DNA of 64,000 bases from Shinella sp032095155. GTDB taxonomy: Bacteria; Pseudomonadota; Alphaproteobacteria; Rhizobiales; Rhizobiaceae. The position numbers and the translations under genes were made by a program. The stretch covers positions 186,001 through 250,000 of the forward strand of contig NZ_JBLZPK010000060.1 in assembly GCF_049199905.1 (NCBI RefSeq), read 5' to 3'. Positions 37,048-47,239 of the stretch are shown in pieces. The first letter of the stretch is position 1. Each line of letters opens with the position of its first letter. The notes beneath the pieces were generated by a model, which had not been told where the DNA came from, did no database searches, and saw nothing but the letters and a program-made list of their open reading frames with translations.

Positions 37048-38124
37048 TTACTGGTCGTAGCTGACGACGATGCGGTCGGTGAGCGGGGTGCACTGGCAGG
37101 TCAGCACATAGCCCTGACGCACCTCGTAATCCTCAAGCGCGTGGTTGACCTCCATCTCGGCCTCGCCCTCGATGATCTTGGCGCGGCAGGTGGAACAGAC
37201 ACCGGCCTTGCAGGCGTAAGGCGCGTCCATGGCGTTTTCGAGCGCGGCGTCGAGCAGGCTCTGGCCGTGCTTCGGGAACTTGAAAGTCCGCGTCGCGCCG
37301 TCGAGCGTGACGGTCGCCTCGCAGGCGGCGGCGTGATCGGCACCGTTAACCTGCTCCACCTGGCGTCGCGCCCGGCCGGGCTGCGACGAAGCGAACAGCT
37401 CGAACTTGATCTGATCGTCGCGCAGACCATGCTCGCGCAGGGCCGCGGCGATCGCCAGCATCATCGGCTCCGGGCCGCAGATAAAGGCCGTCGTCACCGA
37501 CTTCGGGTCGATCCAGTTGCGGAAGAGCGCCGCGCATTTCTCGCCGTCGATGCGGCCGGTGAAGAGGTCGATCTCCTGCGCCTCGCTCTCCAGCACATGC
37601 AGCACGGAGAAGCGGCCGAGATAGAGGTTCTTCAGGTCCTCCAGCTCCTCGCGGAACATGATCGAGCTGATCTGGCGGTTGGCATAGACCAGCGTGAAGC
37701 GGGCGCGCGGCTCGCGCGACAGCACCGTCTTGATGATCGAGAGAACGGGCGTGATGCCGCTGCCGCCGGCAAAGCCGAGATAGTGTTTTGCGGCATCGGG
37801 TTCCAGCGCGGTGAAGAAAGCGCCCATCGGGGGCATGGCCTCCATCACATCGCCGGCCTTCAAGTTCTCGTTGACCCAGGTGGAGAAGCAGCCGCCATCG
37901 ACGCGCTTGATGCCGACCTTCAGCACGCCCTCGTCCTTGCCGGCGCAGATCGAGTAGGAGCGACGCAGCTCCTCATCCTCGAATTTGCGGCGGAAGGTCA
38001 GGTACTGCCCCTGCGTGAAATCGAAGACGGCGCGATCCTCGTCGGCGGGCCGAAGCGTGACGACCACCGCATCGCGCGTCTCGCGGCGAACATCGGTCAC
38101 GGTCAGGGGATGAAAACGTGCCAT
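37048..38124 (-). CDS. paaE: Phenylacetyl-CoA epoxidase reductase subunit PaaE
   Basis: 358 residues; GGGAGAGGG precedes the ATG. FAD/NAD domain with R-R-S-Y-S-I-C, G-G-S-G-I-T-P-V-L-S and C-G-P-E-P-M-M, then a C-terminal plant-type 2Fe-2S ferredoxin domain with the cysteines of C-K-A-G-V-C-S-T-C and the distal C-Q-C. It passes electrons from NADPH to the PaaAC di-iron oxygenase. It is separated from paaD by a 124-bp palindromic repeat, unlike the other tightly packed genes. Confidence 0.93.
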   Translation of the reverse strand: MARFHPLTVTDVRRETRDAVVVTLRPADEDRAVFDFTQGQYLTFRRKFEDEELRRSYSICAGKDEGVLKVGIKRVDGGCFSTWVNENLKAGDVMEAMPPMGAFFTALEPDAAKHYLGFAGGSGITPVLSIIKTVLSREPRARFTLVYANRQISSIMFREELEDLKNLYLGRFSVLHVLESEAQEIDLFTGRIDGEKCAALFRNWIDPKSVTTAFICGPEPMMLAIAAALREHGLRDDQIKFELFASSQPGRARRQVEQVNGADHAAACEATVTLDGATRTFKFPKHGQSLLDAALENAMDAPYACKAGVCSTCRAKIIEGEAEMEVNHALEDYEVRQGYVLTCQCTPLTDRIVVSYDQ

Positions 38125-38153
38125 GCGCGGGCCCTCTCCCTAGAGCATTTCCA

Positions 38154-38246
38154 GCCGAAGCAGCACCGCTTCGGCGTCAGACAATGCGGTAAAAACAAGA
38201 AACTAGAGCGATTCCGGCGAACTCCGGTTCGCCGGAATCGCTCTAG
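38154..38246. repeat. Rhizobial intergenic palindromic repeat inside the paa operon
   Basis: Two hairpins: GCCGAAGC-AGCACC-GCTTCGGC (38154-38175) and a perfect 19-bp stem CTAGAGCGATTCCGGCGAA (38203-38221) with its complement at 38228-38246 around the loop CTCCGG. It fills the paaD-paaE gap and ends two bases before the paaD stop codon. No transposase is associated. A long stem in the mRNA may act in processing or partial attenuation. Confidence 0.8.
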
Positions 38247-38248
38247 GG

Positions 38249-38773
38249 TCAGATGCACTTGAAGTAGTCGAACGGTTCCAGACAGTCGGTGCAGCGATAG
38301 CTCGCCTTGCAGGGCGTCGAGCCGAACTGGCTGATCTTCTCGGTATTCACGGATCCGCAGCGCGGACAGGCGATCGTCAGGTTCGAGCGGCCGGAAAGCC
38401 GGTCGATGCGTTTCATCAGGATGCCGTCGGCCGCCGTACCGTCGATCGGCGGGGCGATGCCGTAGGCCTTCAGCTTTTCCCGGCCCTCGGCGCTGATCCA
38501 GTCCGTCGTCCAGGCGGGTGAGAGCCGGCGCTCCAGCCGCACCTTGGCAAGGCCCTTTTCGGTGAGCGCCGTCTCGATATCCAGATTGATGATCGTGGTG
38601 GCGGGACAGCCCGAATAGGTCGGCGTCACCGTCACGACAAGCGTATCCTCGCGCCATTCGACATCCCGGATAATCCCAAGGTCGGTCAGTGAAATGACCG
38701 GGATTTCCGGGTCCGGCACCTGAGCCAGCCAGTGCCAGACCTCGTCCAGCGAGGGGCGGAGTGCCGGTTCCAT
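38249..38773 (-). CDS. paaD: Phenylacetyl-CoA epoxidase subunit PaaD
   Basis: 174 residues. N-terminal MIP18/DUF59-like domain (V-P-D-P-E-I-P-V-I-S-L-T-D-L-G and T-Y-S-G-C-P-A-T) and a C-terminal zinc-ribbon with cysteine pairs C-P-R-C-G and C-T-D-C. PaaD is thought to help assemble or load metal into the epoxidase or its reductase. Ten bases follow paaC. Confidence 0.93.
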   Translation of the reverse strand: MEPALRPSLDEVWHWLAQVPDPEIPVISLTDLGIIRDVEWREDTLVVTVTPTYSGCPATTIINLDIETALTEKGLAKVRLERRLSPAWTTDWISAEGREKLKAYGIAPPIDGTAADGILMKRIDRLSGRSNLTIACPRCGSVNTEKISQFGSTPCKASYRCTDCLEPFDYFKCI

Positions 38774-38782
38774 GGCCGCCTC

Positions 38783-39541
38783 CTACCAGGTGGCGCCCGG
38801 ATAGGCGCGCTGCAGGAACTGCATTTCGGTCAGGATGAAGCCGAGATGCTCGGTGTGCACGCCGCGCCGGCCGCCCTTGTGCATATAGCCGTCGGCGGGC
38901 TTCTTCAGCGTGCCCTCAGTGAGCGCTTCGGCGACAATCTCGTCCCAGCCGGCCTTGAGGCTTTGCGGCGCCGGGATGATGCCGGCGTCCACCAGTTCGG
39001 CATCCAGCCCATCGCTCATGAACATCTCGCCGGTATAGGGCCAGAGATCGTCCAGCGCCTCCTGCATGCGGCGATGGCTTTCGGCTGTGCCGTCGCCGAG
39101 GCGGATGACAAGGTCGCGGCTGCGGTCGAGATGGTAGGACACCTCTTTGAAGGCTTTTTCCGCGATCTCGGCGACGCGCTGGTCGGAAGACCCCTTCAGC
39201 GCCTTCAGCAGCAGATAGTGCCAGGCGTCGAACAGGAACTGCCGCATCAGCGTCTTGCCGAAATCGCCGTTCGGGCGCTCGACGAGCAGGATGTTGCGGA
39301 AGTCGTAGCCGTCGCGCAGATAGGCGAGGTCATCGGCAGAACGCCCCTTGCCCTCCACCTCGCCGGCAAGGCCGAGCCAGAGCTGGGTCTGGCCGATCAG
39401 GTCGAGCGCGGTGTTGGAAAGGGCAATGTCCTCTTCCAGCGCGGGCGAATGACCGCACCATTCGGAAACGCGATGACCGAGGATCAGCGTGTTGTCGCCG
39501 ATGCGCGCCAGGAATTCGAAAAGCGCCGCGTTCGCCATCAC
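38783..39541 (-). CDS. paaC: Phenylacetyl-CoA epoxidase structural subunit PaaC
   Basis: 252 residues, PaaA_PaaC family. Begins F-L-A-R-I-G-D-N-T-L-I-L-G-H-R-V-S-E-W and has E-V-S-Y-H-L-D-R-S-R-D-L-V-I-R-L-G-D-G. PaaC pairs with PaaA but lacks its full iron-ligand set, as is usual for this subunit. Overlaps paaB by four bases. Confidence 0.93.
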   Translation of the reverse strand: MMANAALFEFLARIGDNTLILGHRVSEWCGHSPALEEDIALSNTALDLIGQTQLWLGLAGEVEGKGRSADDLAYLRDGYDFRNILLVERPNGDFGKTLMRQFLFDAWHYLLLKALKGSSDQRVAEIAEKAFKEVSYHLDRSRDLVIRLGDGTAESHRRMQEALDDLWPYTGEMFMSDGLDAELVDAGIIPAPQSLKAGWDEIVAEALTEGTLKKPADGYMHKGGRRGVHTEHLGFILTEMQFLQRAYPGATW

Positions 39542-39822
39542 ATGTGCCCCACTTCATCCGGAATGTCGAAGAAGGTCGGATGACGATAGACCTTGGAATT
39601 CGACGGGTCGAAGAGCGGCCCCTTTTCCGAGGGCGCGCTGGCGGTGATCTCGGAAGAACGCACCACCCAGATGCTGACGCCCTCGTTGCGGCGCGTATAG
39701 ACGTCGCGGGCATTGTTGATCGCCATCTCGGCATCGGGCGCGTGCAGGCTGCCGACATGGCGATGGTTGAGGCCATGCTGCCCCCGGATGAAAACTTCCC
39801 AAAGCGGCCATTCGCTGGACAT
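39538..39822 (-). CDS. paaB: Phenylacetyl-CoA epoxidase subunit PaaB
   Basis: 94 residues from the ATG at 39822, the normal PaaB length; the longer in-frame opening starts inside the spacer. Recognised by P-L-W-E-V-F-I-R-G-Q-H-G-L-N-H-R-H-V-G-S and N-A-R-D-V-Y-T-R-R-N-E-G. PaaB bridges PaaAC heterodimers. Confidence 0.93.
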   Translation of the reverse strand: MSSEWPLWEVFIRGQHGLNHRHVGSLHAPDAEMAINNARDVYTRRNEGVSIWVVRSSEITASAPSEKGPLFDPSNSKVYRHPTFFDIPDEVGHM

Positions 39823-39835
39823 CGTGCTCTCTCCC

Positions 39836-40840
39836 TTATTCGGCGGCGATTTTTGCAGCGGCGCCGCGCTCAGTTGCCTTTTCGGCATGGGCCGTCAGGC
39901 CGTCACGGAACCATGCGCCGTCATTCCAGGCCTTTTTGCGGGCGTCGAGGCGTTCCGCATTACAGGGGCCGTTGCCGGCGATCACGTTGAAAAACTCTTC
40001 CCAATCCGGCTCACCGAAATCATGACCGCCCTTTTCCTCGTTCCACTTGAGATCAGGGTCGGGAATGGTGAGGCCGAGATACTTCGCCTGAGGCACGGTC
40101 TGGTCGACGAATTTCTGGCGCAGCTCGTCGTTGGAATTCTGCTTGATCTTCCAGGCCATCGACTGGGCCGAATGCACGGAAGCGTCGTCCGAGGGGCCGA
40201 ACATCATCAGCGAGGGCCACCACCAGCGGTTCAGCGCATCCTGCACCATGGCCTTCTGGGCCGGCGTGCCCTTCACCATACGCATCAGCGCGTCATAACC
40301 CTGGCGCTGGTGAAAACTCTCTTCCTTGCAGATGCGCACCATGGCCCGCGCATAGGGGCCGTAGGAACAGCGCTGCAGCGGCACCTGGTTCATGATGGCC
40401 GCACCATCGACCAGCCAGCCGATCGCGCCGATATCGGCCCAGGTCAGCGTGGGATAGTTGAAGATCGAGGAATACTTGGCTTTGCCGGAATGCAGCTGCT
40501 CATACATCTGGTCGCGGCTGATGCCGAGCGTTTCGGCGGCACAGTAGAGGTAGAGGCCATGGCCCGCCTCGTCCTGCACCTTGGCGAGCAGGATCGCCTT
40601 GCGCTCCAGCGTCGGGGCGCGGGTTATCCAGTTGCCTTCCGGCAGCTGGCCGACGATTTCCGAATGGGCGTGCTGGCTGATCTGGCGCACCAGCGTCTTG
40701 CGGTAGCCTTCGGGCATCCATTCCTTCGGTTCGATCTTCTGGCCGGCATCGATGCGCTCCTGGAAGGCACGCTCCTGCGGCTCCATCTCGTCGAGGGACC
40801 GGACGCAGGCGGCATCGGTCTTCACCATTTGTGCGTACAT
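39836..40840 (-). CDS. paaA: Phenylacetyl-CoA epoxidase catalytic subunit PaaA
   Basis: 334 residues. Di-iron ligands are visible in V-Q-D-E-A-G-H-G-L-Y and I-C-K-E-E-S-F-H-Q-R-Q-G, both D/E-E-x-x-H motifs. It catalyses O2-dependent 1,2-epoxidation of phenylacetyl-CoA with electrons from PaaE. Thirteen bases separate it from paaB. Confidence 0.95.
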   Translation of the reverse strand: MYAQMVKTDAACVRSLDEMEPQERAFQERIDAGQKIEPKEWMPEGYRKTLVRQISQHAHSEIVGQLPEGNWITRAPTLERKAILLAKVQDEAGHGLYLYCAAETLGISRDQMYEQLHSGKAKYSSIFNYPTLTWADIGAIGWLVDGAAIMNQVPLQRCSYGPYARAMVRICKEESFHQRQGYDALMRMVKGTPAQKAMVQDALNRWWWPSLMMFGPSDDASVHSAQSMAWKIKQNSNDELRQKFVDQTVPQAKYLGLTIPDPDLKWNEEKGGHDFGEPDWEEFFNVIAGNGPCNAERLDARKKAWNDGAWFRDGLTAHAEKATERGAAAKIAAE

Positions 40841-40862
40841 GGTCTTTCCTCCGGTTTGCGCG

Positions 40863-42068
<1,206 letters not shown>

Positions 42069-42116
42069 GCGGCTTCCTCCCTGGCATCCGGGCCGGTTTC
42101 CCTCTCCTCGAAAGAT

Positions 42117-42134
42117 TAACCGACCGATCGGTTA
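42117..42134. promoter_or_regulatory. PaaR-like operator 2 upstream of paaJ
   Basis: TAACCGACCGATCGGTTA is an 18-bp palindrome with one mismatched pair, 48 bases upstream of paaJ. It shares the 14-bp core with operator 1 at 29999-30012, so the two divergent halves of the pathway are probably controlled by the same TetR protein. Confidence 0.8.
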
Positions 42135-42249
42135 CTTATTAACAGCACAAACATCACAAATCAATGGTGATTTTCATATTTTCTGTGACACTTTATTCCA
42201 GCAGTTCCCATCATACCACAAGGGTCGGCTTTTCCATGCAAATTGTGCG

Positions 42250-43143
42250 CTAGTTTGCGCCGCGCAACAGCGAAAGACGGCGCGCCGTCGCCTCGCTCAT
42301 CTCCGGCAAGCCACCATCCACCGTTACGAAATGGCGGGCGACATACTGGTCCGCTTCCGGCGAAAGGCGAAGATAGAGATCGGTGAACAGGCTGCGCGCC
42401 GCCTCGCCCGGCCAGTCCGCGGGCAGCGCTGCCTGCGGCAGGCGCGGATCGCGCAGCACGACCAGACGGAACTGATGCACCAGAACCAGTCGCGCCACGA
42501 GGCTTTCGGCCGCACTAAGGCGCACTCGCCCTGCCAGCAGATCGGAAAGGCGCCGGAACCGGTCGATAAAGCCGCGATAGGCATCCGCATGCTGCGCAAG
42601 GTTCCAGTGATCGGCGGCAAACGCCCCGAGATCGCCCTGGCCGCTCACCACCTCCGCGCGGAAGATGACGGCGGACTGTTTCAGCACCGGCATGGCGCGG
42701 GCGCCGACGGCAAGCCGGGGCCCAAGCCGGGCGTGACCGGCCCGCTCCAGCTGCTGCATCGCCTCGTCCGGCGCGTCACCGGTCAGTTGCACGAAATGCC
42801 AGTCCGCCGTCTCCGGCGGGCCGAACAGCAGGCGGGCGGCAGCGGCGAATTCCGCGCGGGCAGGAGCTGCGAGGCGATAGAAACTGCGCCGTCCCTCGCG
42901 CTCGCCCGAAAGCTGGCCGGCGGCGACCAGCCGCGAGACGGCGGTGCGCACCAGGGTTTCGCTGATGCCGACGGCAGCACAGGTCTCGATGAGATTGCCG
43001 GTCCAGACCACGCCGCCGCGCGGCTCGACCACGTCGCCATAGATGGTGACGATGAAACCGGCCGCCTTCAACGGGCTCTCCTCGACAATCCCGCGGACCA
43101 GCGCGCCGAACACGCTTTCCGCCCTGTCCTGTTGCGACGGCAA
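42250..43143 (-). CDS. paaX: Phenylacetate-responsive transcriptional repressor PaaX
   Basis: 297 residues. N-terminal winged helix of the PaaX family (I-V-T-I-Y-G-D-V-V-E-P-R-G-G-V-V-W and V-R-T-A-V-S-R-L-V-A-A-G) and the PaaX C-terminal domain (D-W-H-F-V-Q-L, and R-L-V-L-V-H-Q-F-R-L-V-V-L-R-D-P-R-L-P). In E. coli PaaX represses paa genes and is released by phenylacetyl-CoA. Located upstream of the paaJ-led operon on the same strand, with its own promoter. Confidence 0.92.
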   Translation of the reverse strand: MPSQQDRAESVFGALVRGIVEESPLKAAGFIVTIYGDVVEPRGGVVWTGNLIETCAAVGISETLVRTAVSRLVAAGQLSGEREGRRSFYRLAAPARAEFAAAARLLFGPPETADWHFVQLTGDAPDEAMQQLERAGHARLGPRLAVGARAMPVLKQSAVIFRAEVVSGQGDLGAFAADHWNLAQHADAYRGFIDRFRRLSDLLAGRVRLSAAESLVARLVLVHQFRLVVLRDPRLPQAALPADWPGEAARSLFTDLYLRLSPEADQYVARHFVTVDGGLPEMSEATARRLSLLRGAN

Positions 43144-43345
43144 ACCTGCCCCCTTCCGTTTCGATTGCGCCGAGGACTAGCGCGAACGGGCGAGGACGGA
43201 AAGAGCCGGCACAAAACTGCTCCCCAAACCGTCCAGAACCAGCCGACACCTCGTCAGCAAATATTAAGTTGCATCTGCCATCGTTCCCCAAACGCCCAAG
43301 AGCCGCCTGCCGGTGGCGCGAGCATATGGGAACGAACTGGCAGAA

Positions 43346-46012
43346 ATGAACGATCGCAATGCGACATTCTCCTTTCGAGGGCTGGGATACTACCTCCCCG
43401 CCATCGTCGTCGCATTCGCGGTTCTCGTCGCCGCCGTGCTCGCCGATGCCCAGAAGCGGCGGCTGGAAGAAGAATATCTGCGCTCTTCCACCACCGAACA
43501 ACTCGGCCTGCTGCGCTCCCGCCTTGAGGGCAATATTCTCGGTAATGTAAAGCTCGTGCAGGGCCTCGTCGCGACATTCTCGACAGAACCGGACATGTCG
43601 CCGACGCATTTCGACGATCTTCTGAGCCGCATCTTCCGCGAAGAAAACCAGCTGCGCAGCCTCGCCATCGCACCGGATTTCGTCGTCAACCGCGTCTACC
43701 CGCTGAAGGGCAACGAACGCAGCCTTGGCCTCGACTATCGCAAGAACGAGCGCCAGCGCGCCGCCGCGCTCCAGGTGATGGAACAGGATCGGCTGATCGT
43801 CACAGGACCGGTCGATCTGGTTCAGGGCGGGCGCGGTGTGATCGCCCGCTATCCGATCCATGTTGGCAAGGAAAATGCTTTCTTCGGCATCGCTTCGGCC
43901 GTCATCAGCCTCGACAAGCTCCTGGCCACGAGTGGGTTCACCGACGACCTCAAGATCGCGGTCACCCTCTCAAGCAAGCCGCACAACGGCCAGGAGGCAC
44001 GGACGTTCTTTGCCACGCCTAACACGGTCGATGCCAATCCCGTCGATATGACGATCGATATCGGTCACGAGATCTGGACCATGTCGGCCGCGCCGCTGAA
44101 GGGCTGGCGGCAGCCCTCCGCCGATCTCGGCACCTTCCGCGCGGGCCTTGCCCTGCTCGCCATCATCATTGTCGCCCCGATATTCTGGGTCGGCTACCTC
44201 ATGAAGGAGCGCCACAAGCACATCCTCACCCTGCAGGATCGCGAAGATCGCCTGGAAACCATCTCGCAGCGCCTGCAGCTCGCGCTCGATGCTTCCAAGG
44301 TGGGTGTCTGGGAATATGACAGCGAGACCTCGGCGCTCTCCTGGGATGCGCGCATGCGCGCGCTCTACAATGTACCGCCGGAGCAACCGATCTGCGGCTA
44401 CGACGATTGGCGCGCTGCACTTCATCCCGATGATATCGCAGAAGCCGAACGTGTCTTCGCGACAGCCATTGCCGATGAAAAACCCTACATTACCGAGTTC
44501 CGCGTCATCGGGCATGACGAGCGTATTCGCCATATCCGCGCCCATGGCATGACCTATCGCGCCTCGTCCGGCGCCAAGCGCATCGTCGGCGCCAACTGGG
44601 ACGTGACGGAAGATACGCTCTTGCAGGCCGAACTGCTCGAGGCCAAGCTGACGGCCGAGGCGCAGAACCACGCGCTGGAGGAAGCCCGCCGCGTCATGGA
44701 GCACAATTCGCTGCATGACGCGCTAACGCGCCTGCCCAACCGCCGCTTCCTCGATCAGCAGCTGGCGCTCGCGGGCAATGGCGACGGCCGTTCGCTGACG
44801 CTGCTGCATATCGACCTCGACCGCTTCAAGGACATCAACGACACGCTGGGCCACGCTGCCGGCGACGAAGTGTTGAAACACGCCGCCGGTGTGCTGCGTG
44901 CCCATATTCCGCTGGAAGACTTCATTGCCCGCATCGGCGGCGACGAATTCGTGCTGCTGTCGCGCCGCGATCCGGCACAGGCCGATTTCACCGGCCTCTC
45001 CGCCCGCCTCATCGAGGCGATCAGCGAGCCGATGATCATCGAAGGCCATGACTGTCGCATCGGCGCGAGTATCGGCATCGCCACGCGCAACGACGTGGAT
45101 GAATCGCCCGAGCAGCTTCTCGTCAATGCGGATATCGCGCTGTACGAGGCCAAGCGCCGCGGCCGCAACCGCGTCGAGACCTTCAACGATGAACTGCGCC
45201 TGCGCACGGTCGAAGTGAAGCGCCTCAGCGACGATATCCTACGCGGCCTGGAACGCGGCGAATTCCGCCCGTTCTTCCAGCCGCAATTCGATGCGCAAAC
45301 GCTTGAAATCGTCGGTGTCGAAGCACTCGCCCGCTGGGAGCATCCGACGCGCGGCTTCATCGCGCCCGATATCTTCCTGCCGGTCGCCGAAAGTCTTAAT
45401 GTCGTCGCCCGCATCGACGAGACGATCCTCGACCAAGCGCTGTTCCAGGCGACACGCTGGGAAGGCCAGGGCCTTGGCATTCCACGCGTCTCCGTCAACG
45501 TCTCCTGCCAGCGCCTGCGCGACGAGGGCCTGATCGACAAGCTGAAGGCGATGAACATCCGCCCCGGCGCGCTGACCTTCGAACTCCTGGAGTCGATTTC
45601 CTTCGATACGGCCGACGACGGGCTGCGCCAGGCCATCGAGGAGATCAAGGCGCTCGGCATCGATATCGAGATCGACGATTTCGGCACCGGCCATGCCTCC
45701 ATCGTCAGCCTGCTGGAGCTTTCTCCGAAGCGCCTGAAGATCGACCGCCGGCTGGTGCAGCCACTGCTGGAATCAACGTCGCAGCAGAGCCTCGTGCGCT
45801 CGATCATCGATATCGGCAAGGTGCGCGATATCGAGACCGTCGCCGAGGGCGTCGAGACACTGGAGCATGCCGCGCTGCTGCGCAGCCTTGGCTGTCACAC
45901 CCTGCAGGGCTATGCGCTGGCACGGCCCATGGCGGCAGATGATTTCCTCGCCTTCGCCAAGGGGCGAAGCTGGATGCCGGACGCCAGGATCACGCCCGCA
46001 AAAGCGAGCTGA
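43346..46012 (+). CDS. CHASE-PAS-GGDEF-EAL cyclic-di-GMP signalling protein
   Basis: 888 residues from the ATG at 43346; a GTG at 43313 is an alternative start. Order: transmembrane segment (G-Y-Y-L-P-A-I-V-V-A-F-A-V), periplasmic CHASE sensor to about residue 270, second membrane segment, PAS (about 305-430), GGDEF (R-I-G-G-D-E-F) and EAL (V-E-A-L-A-R-W with D-D-F-G-T-G). Both catalytic motifs are intact. The inhibitory RxxD site expected before GGDEF reads P-L-E-D, so product inhibition is probably lost. Its 3' end overlaps the convergent CofD-like gene by 23 bases. Confidence 0.93.
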   Translation: MNDRNATFSFRGLGYYLPAIVVAFAVLVAAVLADAQKRRLEEEYLRSSTTEQLGLLRSRLEGNILGNVKLVQGLVATFSTEPDMSPTHFDDLLSRIFREENQLRSLAIAPDFVVNRVYPLKGNERSLGLDYRKNERQRAAALQVMEQDRLIVTGPVDLVQGGRGVIARYPIHVGKENAFFGIASAVISLDKLLATSGFTDDLKIAVTLSSKPHNGQEARTFFATPNTVDANPVDMTIDIGHEIWTMSAAPLKGWRQPSADLGTFRAGLALLAIIIVAPIFWVGYLMKERHKHILTLQDREDRLETISQRLQLALDASKVGVWEYDSETSALSWDARMRALYNVPPEQPICGYDDWRAALHPDDIAEAERVFATAIADEKPYITEFRVIGHDERIRHIRAHGMTYRASSGAKRIVGANWDVTEDTLLQAELLEAKLTAEAQNHALEEARRVMEHNSLHDALTRLPNRRFLDQQLALAGNGDGRSLTLLHIDLDRFKDINDTLGHAAGDEVLKHAAGVLRAHIPLEDFIARIGGDEFVLLSRRDPAQADFTGLSARLIEAISEPMIIEGHDCRIGASIGIATRNDVDESPEQLLVNADIALYEAKRRGRNRVETFNDELRLRTVEVKRLSDDILRGLERGEFRPFFQPQFDAQTLEIVGVEALARWEHPTRGFIAPDIFLPVAESLNVVARIDETILDQALFQATRWEGQGLGIPRVSVNVSCQRLRDEGLIDKLKAMNIRPGALTFELLESISFDTADDGLRQAIEEIKALGIDIEIDDFGTGHASIVSLLELSPKRLKIDRRLVQPLLESTSQQSLVRSIIDIGKVRDIETVAEGVETLEHAALLRSLGCHTLQGYALARPMAADDFLAFAKGRSWMPDARITPAKAS

Positions 46013-47132
46013 TACTGTCGGCAACCGCCGCGCCATCATGGTGGCCGCGCTGCCAGGCATCCTCGAATTCCCCGATGACGGCTTCGGCGCCAAGCCGCGC
46101 GCAGGTCGCCTCCAACGCCCCGTTGCCGAGATAGGCGAAGGCGCCAGCGGTCTTTTCGAAGGGCAGAAGCTGTCGGTTTGCCAGCACATGGGTGAAGGGC
46201 CGCACATCCACTCCGCCGCGCTCGCGCCAGACGGATGCCGCGGTCTGCAGCATCTGGGCGAGGTCGAGGCCCCGCGTCTCTCGGCATTGCAGAATGTTGC
46301 CGATGAAGACACGGCGGGCGTGCAAATTCCGCGCGATGGCCGGCACGACGCCCTCGACGAGAAAATGCGGCAGCACGCTGGTATAGAAGCTGCCGGGGCC
46401 GAAGACCACGACGTCGGCACTTTCAAGGCTTTCGATCACCGCCTCGTTGGCCGGAGCCGGCGCACCGTTGCGGCCGGACAACAGGATCTCGCGAATGCCA
46501 GTCCTGCCCTGCTCCTCGGGAAGCGCCGTCACACGGTGCTGCCCGGCAATGACGGTCTCGTCCTTCAGCACGGCCGAGAGATCGGCGCTGCTGTCCGCCG
46601 TCGAGGGCCAGACATGGCCGGCAATGTCGCAGAGCTTGCGGAAGACGAAGATGGCGGTGTTGATGTCGCTGTTGTGGGCGAGATGCGCGCCGGTGAGGAT
46701 GAAATTGCCGATGCTACCGTTGCGGAAATCGAAATCCGTGCCGATGGCCGCGCGGAAGGTGCGCAAGTAATTGAGGATCGCGCCGCGCAGGCCGGGCTCC
46801 ATGCGCTCCAGCAGCGGATGGCGGCCTTCGGCATAGAGCGCGAATTCGGTATCGGCATCGGCAAGGCTGCTGCTGGTAAGGCGTGCATTGCAGACCTTCA
46901 CCACATCGCCCGCCCGGCCCTCGCCATGCGCCATGGTCATCAGCGCCTGGCGGATATCGCCGACGCCGAGCACGTCGAGGCTTTCGCGGATCACCTTGGA
47001 ACTGCCGCCGCTATCCCAGGCGGGCACGATACGGGTGAGCCGCACCGGCTTGGCGCAGAGCGCCAGATTGGTGGAGCGGCAGGCCGTCCCGCCGGAAAAG
47101 AGCACGATATGCGGCAAGCGGTCGGCGGCCAT
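45990..47132 (-). CDS. CofD/YvcK-family protein
   Basis: 380 residues. The N-terminus I-V-L-F-S-G-G-T-A-C-R-S-T-N-L-A-L and downstream N-A-R-L, N-G-S-I-G-N-F-I-L-T-G-A, V-V-F-G-P-G-S-F-Y-T-S-V-L-P are typical of the 2-phospho-L-lactate transferase/gluconeogenesis-factor family. The N-terminal glycine motif differs from the usual G-G-T-G-G. No F420 biosynthesis genes are adjacent, so F420 synthesis is not inferred; a GAK-type CofD-like protein is another possibility. Stands alone and converges on the GGDEF-EAL gene. Confidence 0.8.
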   Translation of the reverse strand: MAADRLPHIVLFSGGTACRSTNLALCAKPVRLTRIVPAWDSGGSSKVIRESLDVLGVGDIRQALMTMAHGEGRAGDVVKVCNARLTSSSLADADTEFALYAEGRHPLLERMEPGLRGAILNYLRTFRAAIGTDFDFRNGSIGNFILTGAHLAHNSDINTAIFVFRKLCDIAGHVWPSTADSSADLSAVLKDETVIAGQHRVTALPEEQGRTGIREILLSGRNGAPAPANEAVIESLESADVVVFGPGSFYTSVLPHFLVEGVVPAIARNLHARRVFIGNILQCRETRGLDLAQMLQTAASVWRERGGVDVRPFTHVLANRQLLPFEKTAGAFAYLGNGALEATCARLGAEAVIGEFEDAWQRGHHDGAAVADSISSLLRA

Positions 47133-47239
47133 GCGGTCTCCCAGACGTAAACCCCGGAACGCGGCTGCGGTTTCCAGGGTGGAACTCTTGATACAATTAC
47201 GGTCTTTTCGCGATGGAGGGAAAGCGAAAATGCCTGATG

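Noticed and set aside
38154..38246. CRISPR array or IS remnant
   Set aside because: Only two different hairpins, no spaced direct repeats and no transposase fragment.
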